From Glycomyces sambucus (GTDB lineage Bacteria > Actinomycetota > Actinomycetes > Mycobacteriales > Micromonosporaceae): a DNA stretch of 64,000 nt. How positions within the stretch are numbered: position 1 is the stretch's first letter; the number at the start of each line of letters is the position of its first letter. The position numbers were made by a program, and so were the translations under genes. The stretch is taken from positions 186,001 to 250,000 of the forward strand of contig NZ_FNGF01000004.1 of the NCBI RefSeq assembly GCF_900102815.1. The letters run 5' to 3'. Under the pieces are notes generated by a model that had not been told where the DNA came from, did no database searches, and saw only the letters and a list, made by a program, of their open reading frames with translations. Of this stretch, positions 63,184 to 64,000 are shown piece after piece.

Positions 63184-63726
63184 TCAGGCGGCGGCCTTCA
63201 CTCTGGAGCCGAGGCGGATGGCCGAGACCAGGAAGAAGATCCCGCCGACCGTGGCGTATCCGGCGAGGGCGCTCAGGGACGCGTTGTCGCCGGAGGACAT
63301 GAGGATGAATCCGGTGCCCGCGAACGTGGAGAGCCCGCCAGAGAGGATCATCGCCCACTGCCCGCCGAGGCGGTAGCGGCGGATCGCGACGACGAGCTGG
63401 ACGACGCCGGCGGCGATCGCCCACGCACCCCAGGTCACGAGCGCGGCCGGGATGCCGGAGGCGACGGCGAAGGCGAGGCCCGCGGCGGTGGCGAGGCTCA
63501 GGGTGAGGTTGACGCCGAGCAGGGCGCGCGGGGCCTCGGGGTCGGAGGTGCGGAAGTCGACCACGGCGGCGGCCGCGTCGAACAGCGGGTAGAGCACGAG
63601 CAGGGCGATGCTGACCGGCCCCAGCGAGGAGGCGGTCAGGGCGAGCGCGGCGGCCCAGACGAGGGCGAAGCCGAAGCGGACGAAGTAGAGCCGGCGGAGG
63701 GCGGCGGGTGCGGCGGCGGTGGTCAC
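63184..63726 (-). CDS. DUF308-like membrane protein
   Basis: 180 aa from GTG at 63726. Six hydrophobic segments; the pattern (LLVLYPLFDAAAAVVDF, AWAIAAGVVQLVVAIRRYR) resembles HdeD/DUF308-type proteins of unknown function. It is divergent from a TetR gene across a 26-bp palindrome, and so is probably under TetR control. Confidence 0.75.
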   Translation of the reverse strand: MTTAAAPAALRRLYFVRFGFALVWAAALALTASSLGPVSIALLVLYPLFDAAAAVVDFRTSDPEAPRALLGVNLTLSLATAAGLAFAVASGIPAALVTWGAWAIAAGVVQLVVAIRRYRLGGQWAMILSGGLSTFAGTGFILMSSGDNASLSALAGYATVGGIFFLVSAIRLGSRVKAAA

Positions 63727-63795
63727 GGTGGCCTTCTTTCGTGGTGGCGTGCGGTGCGCGGTGGGCGTGGGCCGTGGATGCGGCCCGGCCGTGCG

Positions 63796-63821
63796 AGGTA
63801 GAATGACTAGTAACTCTACCT
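63796..63821. promoter_or_regulatory. 26-bp palindrome, probable TetR operator
   Basis: Outer arms AGGTAGA (63796-63802) and TCTACCT (63815-63821) are perfect, the centre is ACTAGT, and only three symmetric pairs mismatch. It is between divergent membrane-protein and TetR genes. Confidence 0.75.
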
Positions 63822-63879
63822 AAGGCGAGCATAGACCACCACCGGACGATCCGCAAGCGCGGTGCGGGAGGGACGTAGC

Positions 63880-64000
63880 ATGGCCACCGTGAACAATCCG
63901 ATGCGCGAACGCCTGCTCGAAGCCGCGGCCGAATTGTTCTACGCCCGCGGCCTGCGGGCAGTGAGCGTCGACAAGGTCATCGAGAAGGCCCGGACCACGA
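63880..64000 (+). CDS. TetR-family regulator (partial, truncated by window end)
   Basis: 40 codons from ATG at 63880 with GGGAGGGA upstream. MRERLLEAAAELFYARGLRAVSVDKVIEKA is the first helix pair of a TetR helix-turn-helix, split here into its N-terminal helix (ERLLEAAAELFYARG) and turn. The rest lies beyond the window. A palindrome upstream supports autoregulation. Confidence 0.85.
   Translation, partial: MATVNNPMRERLLEAAAELFYARGLRAVSVDKVIEKARTT

Noticed and set aside
1-64000. tRNA, rRNA, prophage, insertion sequence or integrated plasmid
   Set aside because: No tRNA-like cloverleaf, transposase, integrase, or terminal repeats were recognised by eye; a covariance-model and IS search would be the decisive check.

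Overview
The window is GC-rich DNA from a filamentous-type actinomycete. The evidence is three SARP/AfsR-family regulators, a Ku plus LigD-type end-joining set, an XRE/DUF397 pair, a GlnX-GlnH-PknG locus, heavy GTG start use, long ATGA-coupled operons and several apparently leaderless promoters. A plant-associated genus such as Glycomyces would fit, but that is a guess from gene content. No rRNA, tRNA, CRISPR array, prophage, insertion sequence or biosynthetic core enzyme (PKS, NRPS) was seen.

Region 1 (1-9923, minus strand) is one translationally coupled operon: an oligopeptide ABC importer (lipoprotein, two permeases, two ATPases), a prolyl iminopeptidase-like hydrolase, an Xaa-Pro aminopeptidase and a GH127 beta-L-arabinofuranosidase that runs off the window. 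GH127 enzymes remove arabinose from arabinosyl-hydroxyproline, so the set looks like a route for importing and degrading plant extensin-type glycopeptides. The GH127 gene carries an in-frame 57-bp tandem repeat built on a 17-bp palindrome. Region 2 (10189-24247) holds an MFS exporter, a MerR-HEAT regulator with a HEAT protein, a small secreted protein, a haloacetate-dehalogenase-like hydrolase divergent from a SARP, a membrane-anchored Hsp70-like PASTA protein, an arginase-family enzyme, a LysR/MFS pair, a hydroxyacid dehydrogenase and a serine hydrolase.

Region 3 (24288-33319, minus) contains a DUF2786 protein, a TRAP-like large permease with a small membrane partner, a GntR regulator and a C4 sugar-acid (tetronate) operon: hydroxyacid dehydrogenase, OtnI-like isomerase, Asp/Glu racemase-like protein, OtnK, OtnC and a binding protein without signal peptide. 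An ACTATAGT-type site stands before both the permease and the catabolic operon, which suggests one regulator. Region 4 (33402-43326) has two TetR genes divergent from a methyltransferase and an SDR enzyme, a four-gene block (unknown protein, DUF4383, hydrolase, iron-permease-like), and Ku facing PE, polymerase and ligase genes of a split LigD, then a hemerythrin.

Region 5 (43437-50374) has a secreted trio including a metzincin-type protease, divergent from a large SARP-NTPase-TPR regulator over an 11-bp direct repeat, then the DUF397/XRE pair and two orphan genes. Region 6 (50544-60238, minus) is the most notable: a PknG-type amino-acid-sensing operon (GlnX-like membrane sensor, GlnH-like lipoprotein, PknG-like kinase) extended with VWA, zinc-ribbon/FHA and unknown linker-rich proteins and an MHS-family transporter. 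A third SARP gene lies directly upstream. The window ends in a small membrane protein divergent from a truncated TetR gene, with a 26-bp palindrome between them.
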